Of a stretch of 64,000 nt of DNA, positions 1 through 9,350 are shown piece by piece. The translations under genes were made by a program, and so were the position numbers. Where the stretch lies: positions 2,976,001-3,040,000 of the forward strand of contig NZ_CP144460.1 in assembly GCF_040182365.1 (NCBI RefSeq), written 5' to 3'. Origin of the DNA: Xanthomonas sp. 10-10. GTDB taxonomy: Bacteria > Pseudomonadota > Gammaproteobacteria > Xanthomonadales > Xanthomonadaceae. The notes below the pieces were generated by a model that was given only the letters and a program-made list of their open reading frames with translations, made no database searches and was not told where the DNA came from. Within the stretch, counting starts at the first letter, position 1. Every line of letters starts with the position of its first letter.

Positions 1-239
1 GGATACGGGCAGTACGCGGAGCGAAAGCGCCCGAAGGGCGAGTTCCGACTTCGTGCACCGACTGCGCCCGCCTGACGGTGCGCGCAGTTGTGGTGTTGCA
101 GGTGTTCATGTGCAGCGACGTCTTGAGCAGCCCCAAGCACGCATCGGCAGCACGACGACAGCGGAGTGTACGAGCGGCCGCTGGCGTTTTCGAGCACCGG
201 CCGGCAGTGCCAGACGGTGCCCGATGCCGATGGCGCGAC
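1..239. other. intergenic, no gene seen
   Basis: No reading frame here resembles a known protein. In most gammaproteobacteria secD follows yajC, which would be to the left on the minus strand, but no SecD-like N terminus is visible, so secD, if present, starts outside the window. A short GC-rich hairpin (CGCCCGAAGGGCG) lies near position 30. Confidence 0.5.
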
Positions 240-593
240 TCAGCTGGCGGACTTGAGCGTGCCCTTCGGCAGCACATGGCCCACGGCGCTCTTCTGCACG
301 CGGATGCGGACGTTGTCGGCTACTTCCACGGTGATGAAGTTGTCGCCGATGTCGGTGATCACGCCGGCGACGCCGCCGGAAGTGATGACTTCATCGCCGC
401 GCGCCAGCTTGTCCAGCAGCGACTTGTGCTCCTTCTGACGCTTCATCTGCGGGCGGATCATCAAGAAATACATGACCGCGATCAGGATGATCGGCAGCGC
501 GAAGGTAGACAGGCTACCCATCGGGCCGGGCGCCGGTGCGCCGCCAGTGGCCTGCGCCTGGGCGACCGGGATCAGGAAATCGAGCAAATTCAT
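240..593 (-). CDS. yajC: Preprotein translocase accessory subunit YajC
   Basis: Small inner-membrane partner of the Sec translocon (with SecD/SecF). The 117-residue length is normal for the family. After a short periplasmic N terminus (MNLLDFLIPVAQAQ) and a Gly/Pro/Ala stretch comes one transmembrane helix around residues 30-46 (LPIILIAVMYFLMIRP), then the characteristic RPQMKRQKEH and a cytoplasmic domain with GDEVITSGG and GVITDIGDNFITVEV, all hallmark YajC motifs. It lies downstream of tgt in the same direction with a gap of about 134 bp, the classical queA-tgt-yajC order. Identification is secure. Confidence 0.96.
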   Translation of the reverse strand: MNLLDFLIPVAQAQATGGAPAPGPMGSLSTFALPIILIAVMYFLMIRPQMKRQKEHKSLLDKLARGDEVITSGGVAGVITDIGDNFITVEVADNVRIRVQKSAVGHVLPKGTLKSAS

Positions 594-727
594 TCAGTGC
601 ATCCTAGTTTGGTGCCAGCACGCCCTCACGGGCCCACTCGCTATTCAGGTACCGCCAGGGCGGAACAGCCGGGAATTATGCCACGCAGGTTCCACCCCGT
701 CCGCGCTGAGGGCATGGACGGCAGGGC

Positions 728-1942
<1,215 letters not shown>

Positions 1943-1972
<30 letters not shown>

Positions 1973-3013
1973 CCTGCCCCACAACAGCATCGCATCGCCG
2001 TACGAAAAGAAGCGATAGCGCTGCGCGATGGCGTGCTGGTAGGCCTCGAAAATGCGCTCGCGTCCGGCGAAGGCCGAGACCATCATCAGCAGCGTGCTTT
2101 CGGGCAGATGGAAGTTGGTGACCATCGCATCGACACTGCGGATGCGGTAGCCGGGCAGGATGAAGATCTGGGTTTCGCCGGCGAACGGCAGCAACTCGCC
2201 CTCGGGCGCGGCGTCGGTGGTGCGCCAGGCGCTTTCCAGCGAGCGCACCACCGTGGTGCCCACCGCGATGACGCGGCCGCCGCGGGCACGCGTGCGGCGC
2301 ACCTGCTCGACCAGCGCGGCACCGACATTGAGGCACTCCTTGTGCATCACGTGCTGGTCGAGCGCATCCACGCGTACCGGCTGAAACGTGCCGGCACCGA
2401 CATGCAGCGTGACGTGGCCGAACTCGACACCGCGCTCGCGCAGGCGCGCCAGCAGCTGCTCGTCGAAATGCAGGCCGGCGGTCGGCGCGGCCACCGCACC
2501 GACCTGGCGCGCAAACACCGTCTGATAGCGCTCGCGGTCTTCCCCCCCCGGCTCGCGCCGGATGTACGGCGGCAGCGGCAGGCGGCCGGCCTCGGGCAGC
2601 CACTGCTCCAGCGGCAGCGGGATCTGGAAGCGCAGCAGATAGAACTCGCCGTCGCGCCCCAGCACCTCGGCCTGGCCGCCGGCATCGAGCGCGATCAGGC
2701 TGCCGGCCTTGGGCGACTTGCTGGCGCCGATCTGCACCCGCGCCTCGCGTTCACCCAGCAGGCGCTCGATCAGGATTTCCACCCGCCCACCGCTGGCCTT
2801 CTGCCCGAACAGCCGCGCCGGGATGACGCGGGTGTCGTTGAAGATCAACAGATCGCCCGGCTGCAACAGTTCGGGCAGATCGCGGACCTGGCGGTCGGCG
2901 AATGCCTGCGGCGACGGCGGAACGACCAGCAAGCGGCTGGCCGCACGCTCGGCCAGCGGCGCCTGGGCGATCAGCTCGTCGGGCAACGCATAGTTGAAAT
3001 CGGACTTCTTCAA
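1943..3013 (-). CDS. queA: S-adenosylmethionine:tRNA ribosyltransferase-isomerase
   Basis: Transfers and isomerises the ribosyl group of AdoMet onto preQ1-tRNA to give epoxyqueuosine; it acts after Tgt. Family motifs are clear: DFNYALPDELIAQAPLAER at the N terminus, GDLLIFNDTRVIPARLFG, PTAGLHFDEQLL, GHVTLHVGAGTFQPVR, GGRVIAVGTTVVRSLESA, and near the end TNFHLPESTLLMMVSAFAG and RYRFFSYGDAMLL. The start codon that fits the family N terminus is TTG (3011-3013), with no strong ribosome-binding site visible. The last about 13 codons (WGRDWGVGIGDS) are translated intergenic repeat rather than conserved QueA sequence. Confidence 0.95.
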
Positions 3014-3058
3014 GGCCGCGGGATTAGATGGCTAAGGAGCCGGGTAGTGTAACTGCGG

Positions 3059-3172
3059 TGGATTGGGGATTCGGGATTCGGGATTCGTAAGAGCAGGATC
3101 CGTAGGCCGTAACGTGTAGGACAGGAGCCGGCCTGCTTTGACGAATCCCCGATGCCCAATGCCGATTCCCGG
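3059..3172. repeat. GGGATTCG-type repeat, copy A
   Basis: About 115 bp flanked by inverted arms: GGATTCG heptads at the left and CGAATCCCC at the right. The centre, AAGAGCAGGATCCG followed by AACGTGTAG, is shared with copy B just downstream. It sits between queA and the lrp-type gene. No protein is encoded. Confidence 0.75.
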
Positions 3173-3216
3173 TCTCCTCACTGCGCAAACTTCGTCGACA
3201 GACTTGGCCTAGTGGC

Positions 3217-3352
3217 CGGGATTCGGGATTCGGGATTCGGGATTCGGGATTCGGGATTCGGGATTGGCAAGAGCAGGATCCGCAGCCCGGAACGTGTAGA
3301 AACCAAGCCAGCCCGCTTTGACGAATCCCCAATCCCCAATGCCGAATCCCGG
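3217..3352. repeat. GGGATTCG-type repeat, copy B with expanded heptads
   Basis: Same element as copy A but the left arm holds a run of six perfect GGGATTC heptads in tandem (about 3219-3260) plus one variant, versus two or three in copy A. The central GCAGGATCCG and AACGTGTAG segments match copy A, and the right arm again reads CGAATCCCCAATCCCC. Two head-to-tail copies with different heptad counts suggest replication slippage, so this is a candidate strain-variable locus. Confidence 0.75.
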
Positions 3353-3358
3353 CCCCCC

Positions 3359-3799
3359 TCACCGCTCGAACTTCGTCGACAAAATGATCGAGGTCGTGGT
3401 GCGCTCCACCCCGTCGATCGCGCCGATCGCGTCGGTGAGCACGTCCATCTCGTTGACGCCGCCGACCACACCCAGCGCGATCAGGTCGTAGGCGCCGCTG
3501 ACCGAATGCAGCAGGCGCACCTCGGCGATGTCGCGCAAGGCCTTGACCACCGCAGGCATCTTCTTGGGCAGCACGGTGATCAGGATGTGGGCGCGGATGC
3601 GGCCATGTTCGTAGTCGTCGTGGGTGCGCACGGTGTAGCCGCTGATCACGCCATCGCGTTCGAGCTTTTCGATGCGGCTTTGCACCGTGGTGCGCGACAG
3701 CCCGAGCCGGCGTGCGATCTGGGCAGTGGACGCTCGCGCGTCCTCGCGCAGCAGCGACAACAGGCGTTCATCGGACGGGGTGATCTTCACAATGCGCAT
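3359..3799 (-). CDS. Lrp/AsnC family transcriptional regulator
   Basis: A 146-residue DNA-binding regulator of the feast/famine class. The N-terminal helix-turn-helix is evident (DERLLSLLREDARASTAQIA then RLGLSRTTVQSRIEKLERDG), followed by VISGYTVR and a RAM/AsnC ligand-binding domain with AEVRLLHSVSGAYDLIALGV and GVERTTTSIILS. The ATG at 3797-3799 (MRIVKITPSDE) fits the family; an in-frame ATG 11 codons upstream (3832) is less likely. It is divergently placed 111 bp from the aminotransferase gene, so control of that gene by an amino-acid effector is a reasonable inference. Specific ligand unknown. Confidence 0.9.
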   Translation of the reverse strand: MRIVKITPSDERLLSLLREDARASTAQIARRLGLSRTTVQSRIEKLERDGVISGYTVRTHDDYEHGRIRAHILITVLPKKMPAVVKALRDIAEVRLLHSVSGAYDLIALGVVGGVNEMDVLTDAIGAIDGVERTTTSIILSTKFER

Positions 3800-3910
3800 C
3801 CGGTTCGGCGAATCGACGAAAATACCGCACATCGTGCCCAGATTCACGCTGCCAAACGCCGATCGTCTGCCGATAATAGGAAGGACAACGTCACCTGCAG
3901 GAGATGCGCC

Positions 3911-5407
3911 ATGTCCGTCCTCGCCCCGCTCGCCCCGCTGCGTGCCCACGCCGGCCGCCGCCTGACCGATGGCCTGGACGATGCCGCCATCGTGCGTCTG
4001 GCCGCCAATCACCCGGACCTGGCCCACGCCATCGACGCCGCTTCCGCCGAATACGCGCAGGTGCGCGAAGACGCCGCCGACCTGCTCGACCTGGACGAAG
4101 ACGCCCAGATCGCCGCGGTGCAGGATGGCTTCATCAACTTCTACGCCGACGATGCGGTGACGCCCTACGTGGCGCTGGCCGCACGCGGGCCGTGGGTGGT
4201 CACGCTCAAGGGCGCGGTGCTCTACGACGCCGGTGGCTACGGCATGCTCGGCTTCGGCCACACCCCCGCAGCGGTGCTGGAGGCGATGGCACGCCCGCAG
4301 GTGATGGCGAATGTGATGACGCCCAGCCTGGCGCAGCGCCGGCTGGACCGTGCCCTGCGCGCCGAGATCGGCCACAGCCGCGGCGGCTGCCCGTTCGCAC
4401 GTTTCATGTGCCTCAACTCCGGCTCCGAAGCGGTGGGCCTGGCTGCGCGCATCGTCGATACCAATGCCAAGCTGCACACCGACCCGGGCGCGCGGCACGC
4501 CGGGGCCACCATCAAGCGCCTGGTGGTCAAGGGCAGCTTCCATGGCCGCACCGACCGACCGGGGCTGTATTCGGACTCCAGCCGCAAGACCTACACCAAG
4601 TATCTGGCCAGCTACCGCGACGAAGCGTCGGTGATCGCGATCGCGCCCTATGACGTGGCCGCCCTGGAGCGCGCCTTCGAAGAGGCCGCGCATAACCATT
4701 GGTTTATCGAAGCGGTGTTCCTGGAGCCGGTGATGGGCGAAGGCGACCCGGGGCGTGCCCTGCCGGCTGAGTTCTACGCCGCCGCACGGGCGCTCACCCG
4801 CTCGCACGGCAGCCTGCTGCTGGTGGATTCCATCCAGGCTGGGTTGCGCGCGCACGGTGTGCTGTCGGTGGTGGACTACCCCGGTTTCGAGCAGCTGGAC
4901 CCGCCGGATCTGGAGACCTATTCCAAGGCGCTCAACGCAGCCCAGTACCCGTTGTCGGTGCTGGCCGTCACCGAGCACGCCGCGCAGGTGTACCGCAAGG
5001 GCACCTACGGCAACACCATGACCACCAACCCGCGCGCGCTCGATGTCGCCTGCGCCACGCTGGCGTTGTTCACGCCTGCAGTGCGCGACAACATCCGCAC
5101 CCGCGGCGCGCAGGCGATTGCCAAGCTGCAGGCGCTGCAGGCGGAACTGGGCGGCCTGATCACCAAGGTGCAAGGCACCGGGCTGCTGTTTTCCTGCGAA
5201 CTGGCGCCGCAGTTCAAGTGCTACGGAGCCGGCTCCACCGAGGAGTGGCTGCGCCATCGCGGCGTCAACGTGATCCACGGCGGCGAGAACTCGCTGCGCT
5301 TCACGCCGCACTTTGCGATGGACGAAGAAGAGCTGGATCTGCTGGTCGGTCTGATCGCACGCGCCTTGAAGGAAGGCCCGCGCCAGATGCAGGCCGAGGC
5401 GGCCTGA
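3911..5407 (+). CDS. Class-III-fold PLP-dependent aminotransferase
   Basis: A 498-residue pyridoxal-phosphate enzyme. Visible motifs are GGYGMLGFGHTP, CLNSGSEAVGLAARI (cofactor phosphate loop), VKGSFHGRTDRPG, FLEPVMGEGDPGR, LLLVDSIQAGLRAHG (PLP-binding Asp) and ETYSKALNAAQYPLSVLAVT (Lys of SKAL is the likely Schiff-base residue), then GTYGNTMTTNPRALDVA. The length and an N-terminal extension of about 80 residues differ from ornithine or GABA aminotransferases, so the substrate cannot be named. A good ribosome-binding site (CAGGAG) precedes ATG 3911. The divergent Lrp-type gene suggests amino-acid metabolism. Confidence 0.85.
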   Translation: MSVLAPLAPLRAHAGRRLTDGLDDAAIVRLAANHPDLAHAIDAASAEYAQVREDAADLLDLDEDAQIAAVQDGFINFYADDAVTPYVALAARGPWVVTLKGAVLYDAGGYGMLGFGHTPAAVLEAMARPQVMANVMTPSLAQRRLDRALRAEIGHSRGGCPFARFMCLNSGSEAVGLAARIVDTNAKLHTDPGARHAGATIKRLVVKGSFHGRTDRPGLYSDSSRKTYTKYLASYRDEASVIAIAPYDVAALERAFEEAAHNHWFIEAVFLEPVMGEGDPGRALPAEFYAAARALTRSHGSLLLVDSIQAGLRAHGVLSVVDYPGFEQLDPPDLETYSKALNAAQYPLSVLAVTEHAAQVYRKGTYGNTMTTNPRALDVACATLALFTPAVRDNIRTRGAQAIAKLQALQAELGGLITKVQGTGLLFSCELAPQFKCYGAGSTEEWLRHRGVNVIHGGENSLRFTPHFAMDEEELDLLVGLIARALKEGPRQMQAEAA

Positions 5408-5757
5408 TCCGTGCCGGGCGGTACATCGGCCGCGCAGGTGCCGCCGACGCGGCGCCCGCTTGGGTATTGGAGCGCCACCCGCGCGGTGCTGTCTGGGTTG
5501 ACACCCTGAGCCGCACCGGCGGGCGTCGCGCAAGGCATCGTCCGCATGCAGACAGATGCCATGCCGTGGCCAGGCGCATCTCATCTGGATCGCCGCGCCT
5601 TGCAGCATAAGTACAAGGCGCACTGCGAAGCCAAACCGGCGTGCAAGCGTTCGCTTGCATGAATCGCCAGCAACATGCTTGTTGGATTGGCTGAACACCC
5701 TCGTCCTGCACCGCATGCGCCCACGTCGGTCGCCGTGCCACAACGGACAAGCACCAA
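5408..5757. other. convergent intergenic region with a perfect inverted repeat
   Basis: No protein-coding signal. It separates the plus-strand aminotransferase from the minus-strand glycosyltransferase. A perfect 8-bp inverted repeat (TGCAAGCG-TT-CGCTTGCA, 5642-5659) is present; without a T tract it is only a weak terminator candidate. Confidence 0.5.
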
Positions 5758-6465
5758 TCAGATCGGCACCGCACTCAACTTGCGGCGCAGGTAATTGCTC
5801 ACTGCGCGGTGTGGCGATTTGCCGCGCCACGATGCCCAGCACAAGTGCGAGCCGACTGCGATCTGGCCGCCACGATGGCCAAGCCCGAACCAGGTGCGAT
5901 CTGGATGGAAGGCATTGCGCGGCGGGAACACGATGCCGGCGAACTGTCCGCCATGCGCGTTGTAGAAGCGAGTGAGCCCGCGCGGGCCGGAGATCATCGG
6001 AATCTCGCGGTGGTCTTCCAGCGCCTCCGGTGCATGCACGTTGAAGATGTGCTCGATGAACGCGCGCCAGAACGGATGCCCCGCTTCGGAGCCGAACACG
6101 GCATTACCGATCTTGAAGTCGTCGTTGCCGGGCGTGCCCTCCTCGATGGGCAGCACGCATCGCTGCGACAGCACGTCGGCACCTAGCGGGCGCAGTAGCT
6201 TGTAGTCGGTGTCGAAGTAGAAACCGCCATGCGCATGCATGTATGCACAGCGCGCGATGTCGGCTTTCATCACGCCAAAACGGATGCGCTCGTAGCGCTG
6301 CGCAAACTGCGGAAACGCACGTCGCATCAATTCCGAGTTATCGGCATCGTCCCAGAGGTGACAGGTCCATCCGGGCAACAACCGCTGCAGGCGATCGCAA
6401 ACCCTGCGCTCCTCCCACAGCAGCTGCTTAGTGGGTGCGGTCAGGTGAATGAGTTGGGGAATCAT
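5758..6465 (-). CDS. GT32-type glycosyltransferase (DXD sugar transferase)
   Basis: A 235-residue cytoplasmic protein of the glycosyltransferase family with the DXD motif typical of GT32/OCH1-like enzymes. The N terminus IPQLIHLTAPTKQL matches the usual IPKIIHQ start, HLWDDADNSELMRRAFPQF follows, and the nucleotide-sugar/metal motif is HAHGGFYFDTDYKLL. GVMKADIARCAYMH before it is also family-typical. The C-terminal part has TRFYNAHGG and a WFGLGHRGG segment. No signal peptide. Neighbours give no clue to the acceptor; a role in surface polysaccharide or lipopolysaccharide modification is only inference. Confidence 0.82.
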   Translation of the reverse strand: MIPQLIHLTAPTKQLLWEERRVCDRLQRLLPGWTCHLWDDADNSELMRRAFPQFAQRYERIRFGVMKADIARCAYMHAHGGFYFDTDYKLLRPLGADVLSQRCVLPIEEGTPGNDDFKIGNAVFGSEAGHPFWRAFIEHIFNVHAPEALEDHREIPMISGPRGLTRFYNAHGGQFAGIVFPPRNAFHPDRTWFGLGHRGGQIAVGSHLCWASWRGKSPHRAVSNYLRRKLSAVPI

Positions 6466-6852
6466 GGGGGGCGACTCGGTGGGCTGGGGGAGCCAGAGCC
6501 GTCACCGCAGCACCGCGTTGGAGCGGGTCACTCGGCTGGCGACTTGGCCGCAGCAACCGTAGTCTCACTATCGACGTGATGTAATCCACAGTATCTGATC
6601 ATGCAGCGCACTCCCCATCCATAAAATCTATGGCGATGCGAAGTTTTGCAACGACGCATAAATCTTGGCGGATGCCGATTCAACCTTTCGCCGCTTTGTC
6701 ATCTTTGCGTGATCGGGACCCGGCGATAACCGTCAGATCGCAGCACAAGGCGTACCTGTGCAAGGTTCGCGCCTTGCACATCATCGGGGCAGCGCCGCCA
6801 TCTTCGAGAGTGCGCAATCGCTGGCTGCCCCCATTCCCGCGCCCTGCCCGGC
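6466..6852. other. intergenic, no gene seen
   Basis: About 390 bp between two minus-strand genes. The part at 6560-6670 is noticeably less GC-rich than its surroundings (for example CATAAAATCTATGG), which fits an upstream regulatory region for the glycosyltransferase. Reading frames here lack any recognisable protein. Confidence 0.4.
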
Positions 6853-8232
6853 TCACTCCCAGCAACGATCCGCACGGCCCTTGAGCGTGGCATCGCGCGG
6901 GCAATCGCGTGGTGCGATACGCCCTTGCGGGTGCTCGATCAGTCGTTTGTCGCCGTGCGCGTCGCGCCGCAGCTCGAAGGCGTCATACAGGCGGCCGGTG
7001 GCGGTGCGCGATTCGTAGACCAGATGCTGGCCGTCGATGCGCAGCACCTGATACAGCTGGGTGTCTTCACCCACCGGGCGCATGGTCTTGCGGGCCATGT
7101 CCGAAAGCCGGTATTGCTTGGGCCCGGCGACCGATACCACGAACACCGGCGTGGCCTGCCCGGCCTGGTCGCCGCGCCGGCCATAGGTGTGGTCGTGCCC
7201 TTGCAGCACCAGATCCACCTTGTGCCGGCGGATCACCGGCAGCACCTGTTCGACCAGCTTTTCGTTCTCGCGATCGGCGCGCGGCGAAAAGAACGGCTGA
7301 TGGATCAGCACGATCGACCACGGGTGCGGGTTGTCGGCCAGCACCGTGTCCAGCCATTGCGCCTGCGCCGGCCCGGTGCCCAGGTCCAGTACCGAGGTGC
7401 CATCGAGCACGGCGATGCGCACGCCCTGATAGTCGAACCAGTAACTGGTGCGCGCCGTGGCCGAGGGCCCGTTACGCGGCAGGGCGAAGGTTACCGGCCA
7501 GTGGCTGCCAAGCGTGCGGGTGGCCTGCGGGGTGTCTTCGCCCTCTTCGTGGTACTCGTGATTGCCCGGTGCCGGCGCCACCGCGGTGCCTTCCAGCAAC
7601 CAGCGCCCGGCTTCGAACCATTCCGCCCATTCGTTGTCGTCCTGGCCGTCCTTGCCGCTGACCAGATCGCCGGCAAACAGCGCCAGACGCGCGTCCGGCG
7701 CCGAGCGCCAGGCCTGGCGGATCACCCGCGAGACCAGGCTGAGATTCTTGTTCTGGGTATCGCCGAAGTACAGCAGCGTCAGCGGTGTCTGCGGCGTGGC
7801 CGCGGTGCGGAAGTGGTTCCATGCGCCCCAGGTGTCGTGCCCCTGCACGCGGTAGGCGTACAAGGTGTCGGGCTGCAAGCCGTCGATATCGGCACGATGG
7901 TGATGCGAGCTGCCGTTTTCGCTGCTCAGCGTGGCGGTGCTGGCGCGGATGCGCCGTGGCGTACCGACGTCGGGCGAATCGCCGGCAATCACCAGTTCCA
8001 GCCACGGCTGATCGACGCTGGCATCGGTGCGCCAGGCCACCGCGAAACCGGTCGCCGCGTCCTGTGCGGGTGTGGCGACGATCCGGTCCGGAAAGCCATC
8101 GGCCACGTAATGGGTGGAACCGGCCGGCACCTGCGTATTCGGCTCGGCCGCCCGCTCGCCAGCCAGCGCCTGGGTACCCGCCAGTGCGATCGACAGGAGC
8201 GCTGCATAACACGCTGCACGCGCCACGCTCAT
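6853..8232 (-). CDS. Secreted metallophosphoesterase (purple acid phosphatase-like)
   Basis: A 459-residue exported phosphatase. Signal peptide MSVARAACYAALLSIALAGT ending about residue 26 (ALAGE). An N-terminal fibronectin-like domain (HYVADGFPDRIVATPAQD to YRVQGHDTWGAWNHF) precedes the calcineurin-like domain with its metal-binding motifs in order: LYFGDTQN, FAGDLVSGKDGQ, APGNHEYHEE, VLIHQPFFSP and QGHDHTYGR. The start ATG overlaps the stop of the phytase-like gene by four bases (ATGA), so the two are translationally coupled. Together with the upstream phytase-like protein and TonB receptor it probably releases phosphate from organic esters. Exact substrate unknown. Confidence 0.88.
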   Translation of the reverse strand: MSVARAACYAALLSIALAGTQALAGERAAEPNTQVPAGSTHYVADGFPDRIVATPAQDAATGFAVAWRTDASVDQPWLELVIAGDSPDVGTPRRIRASTATLSSENGSSHHHRADIDGLQPDTLYAYRVQGHDTWGAWNHFRTAATPQTPLTLLYFGDTQNKNLSLVSRVIRQAWRSAPDARLALFAGDLVSGKDGQDDNEWAEWFEAGRWLLEGTAVAPAPGNHEYHEEGEDTPQATRTLGSHWPVTFALPRNGPSATARTSYWFDYQGVRIAVLDGTSVLDLGTGPAQAQWLDTVLADNPHPWSIVLIHQPFFSPRADRENEKLVEQVLPVIRRHKVDLVLQGHDHTYGRRGDQAGQATPVFVVSVAGPKQYRLSDMARKTMRPVGEDTQLYQVLRIDGQHLVYESRTATGRLYDAFELRRDAHGDKRLIEHPQGRIAPRDCPRDATLKGRADRCWE

Positions 8233-9350
8233 GGCGCGCAGTCCTTCAACCGCAGGGTGCTTGCGATGTCGCGCCAATCGAAAGCGGCCACGGCCTGGTC
8301 GTCGTGCAGCGCGTAGAACACGCCGCCAGGGAAGCGCGCATCGCCACGCTGATCCAGCCACACGCCATCGGTATTGGCGGTGACGCGGCCGGCGAAGGCG
8401 CCCACATGCGCCAGCGTGTTGCGATCGAACACCTGGAACACGCTGCGATCCTTGAACTGATCGGTGGCGATCCAGTAGCCGCTGCCATCGGCGCACTGCA
8501 GCAAGGTCAAGCCCTCGGCCTGCGCCTTGAACAGCCCGGCGCCGACATCGCGCCCGCGGTAGCGCCCGTCCATGCCGTACTCGCGCAACTGCGTGCCCAC
8601 CGCCACGTCTTCTTCGGCAATCAGCAGCCGCGCATTGGCCTCATCGCCAAACACCGATTCGGCGATGCGCACCGCGCCAGCGGCGGTGGTGTCGCCAAAA
8701 CTCTGCGTCAGCCGCGCCTGCCAGCCCTGCCCTGCCGCATTCAACTGATAACGACGAAAACGCTGGCCCAGTTCGGCCAGCGGCGGCGGCTGATCCTTGT
8801 TGGCCGGCGACATGTAGTTGTCGCTGACCACCACCTCGTAGCCGCCGTCATGCTTGCGCACCCATAGCCCGTAAGGCTCGCGCAGGTCTTCCTGGCCGAA
8901 CGCGGTCAGCGGTTTGAAATCCGGCAGCGAAAACACCTGCACGCGGCGGTTGTCGCGCTCGACCACGAAGACCAGATCGTCGACCACCGAAATCCCGTTG
9001 GGCCGGTCCAGCTTGCCCAATGCCTTGCCCTTGCCGCCGACCACGCGCAGCCGCTTGCCGCTGTCGCCGTCGAACACCACCAGCGCATGCGTGGCCTTGG
9101 CCGTGGCGATCACCCAGCGGCTGCCATCGGGCGCGATCCAGCTGGCCGGCGAATCCAGATTGTCGGACGGCGTCAGCGCGGTGATGAAGGCTTCCGGCAC
9201 CACTTCGTGCGCAACCTTCGCGTCGCTCAGCGTGGGGTCGGTGAGCAGCGCTTCGTCGGCTTCGCGGTCGACAGGCTTGGTCGCACACCCGGCCAGCAGC
9301 AACGCGCTCGCAAACACTGTGGAGTGCAGCAGCCCGCCAGCCCGCATCAC
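8229..9350 (-). CDS. Phytase-like beta-propeller lipoprotein
   Basis: A 373-residue lipoprotein: hydrophobic leader with lipobox LLLAGCATKP (Cys about residue 22). The mature part has propeller blades of the 3-phytase type: DNLDSPASWIAPDGSRWVI, ALVVFDGDSGKRLRVVGG, LDRPNGISVVDDLVFVVERD, REPYGLWVRKHDG, RLLIAEEDVAVGTQLREYG and AEGLTLLQCADGSGYWIATD. Beta-propeller phytases dephosphorylate inositol phosphates using calcium. It starts inside the stop of the TonB receptor (ATGA) and its stop overlaps the phosphatase start, so all three are one operon. Phytase activity is inferred from fold and context. Confidence 0.82.
   Translation of the reverse strand: MMRAGGLLHSTVFASALLLAGCATKPVDREADEALLTDPTLSDAKVAHEVVPEAFITALTPSDNLDSPASWIAPDGSRWVIATAKATHALVVFDGDSGKRLRVVGGKGKALGKLDRPNGISVVDDLVFVVERDNRRVQVFSLPDFKPLTAFGQEDLREPYGLWVRKHDGGYEVVVSDNYMSPANKDQPPPLAELGQRFRRYQLNAAGQGWQARLTQSFGDTTAAGAVRIAESVFGDEANARLLIAEEDVAVGTQLREYGMDGRYRGRDVGAGLFKAQAEGLTLLQCADGSGYWIATDQFKDRSVFQVFDRNTLAHVGAFAGRVTANTDGVWLDQRGDARFPGGVFYALHDDQAVAAFDWRDIASTLRLKDCAP

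Noticed and set aside
3219..3260. CRISPR-like direct repeats
   Set aside because: Heptads are contiguous without unique spacers and no cas genes are nearby.
5642..5659. Intrinsic terminator between convergent genes
   Set aside because: Perfect 8-bp stem but no T tract on either strand; kept only as a note in the intergenic entry.
3359..5842. 827-codon minus-strand frame including the Lrp-type gene
   Set aside because: Only the last 146 codons form a real protein; the rest is antisense to the aminotransferase.
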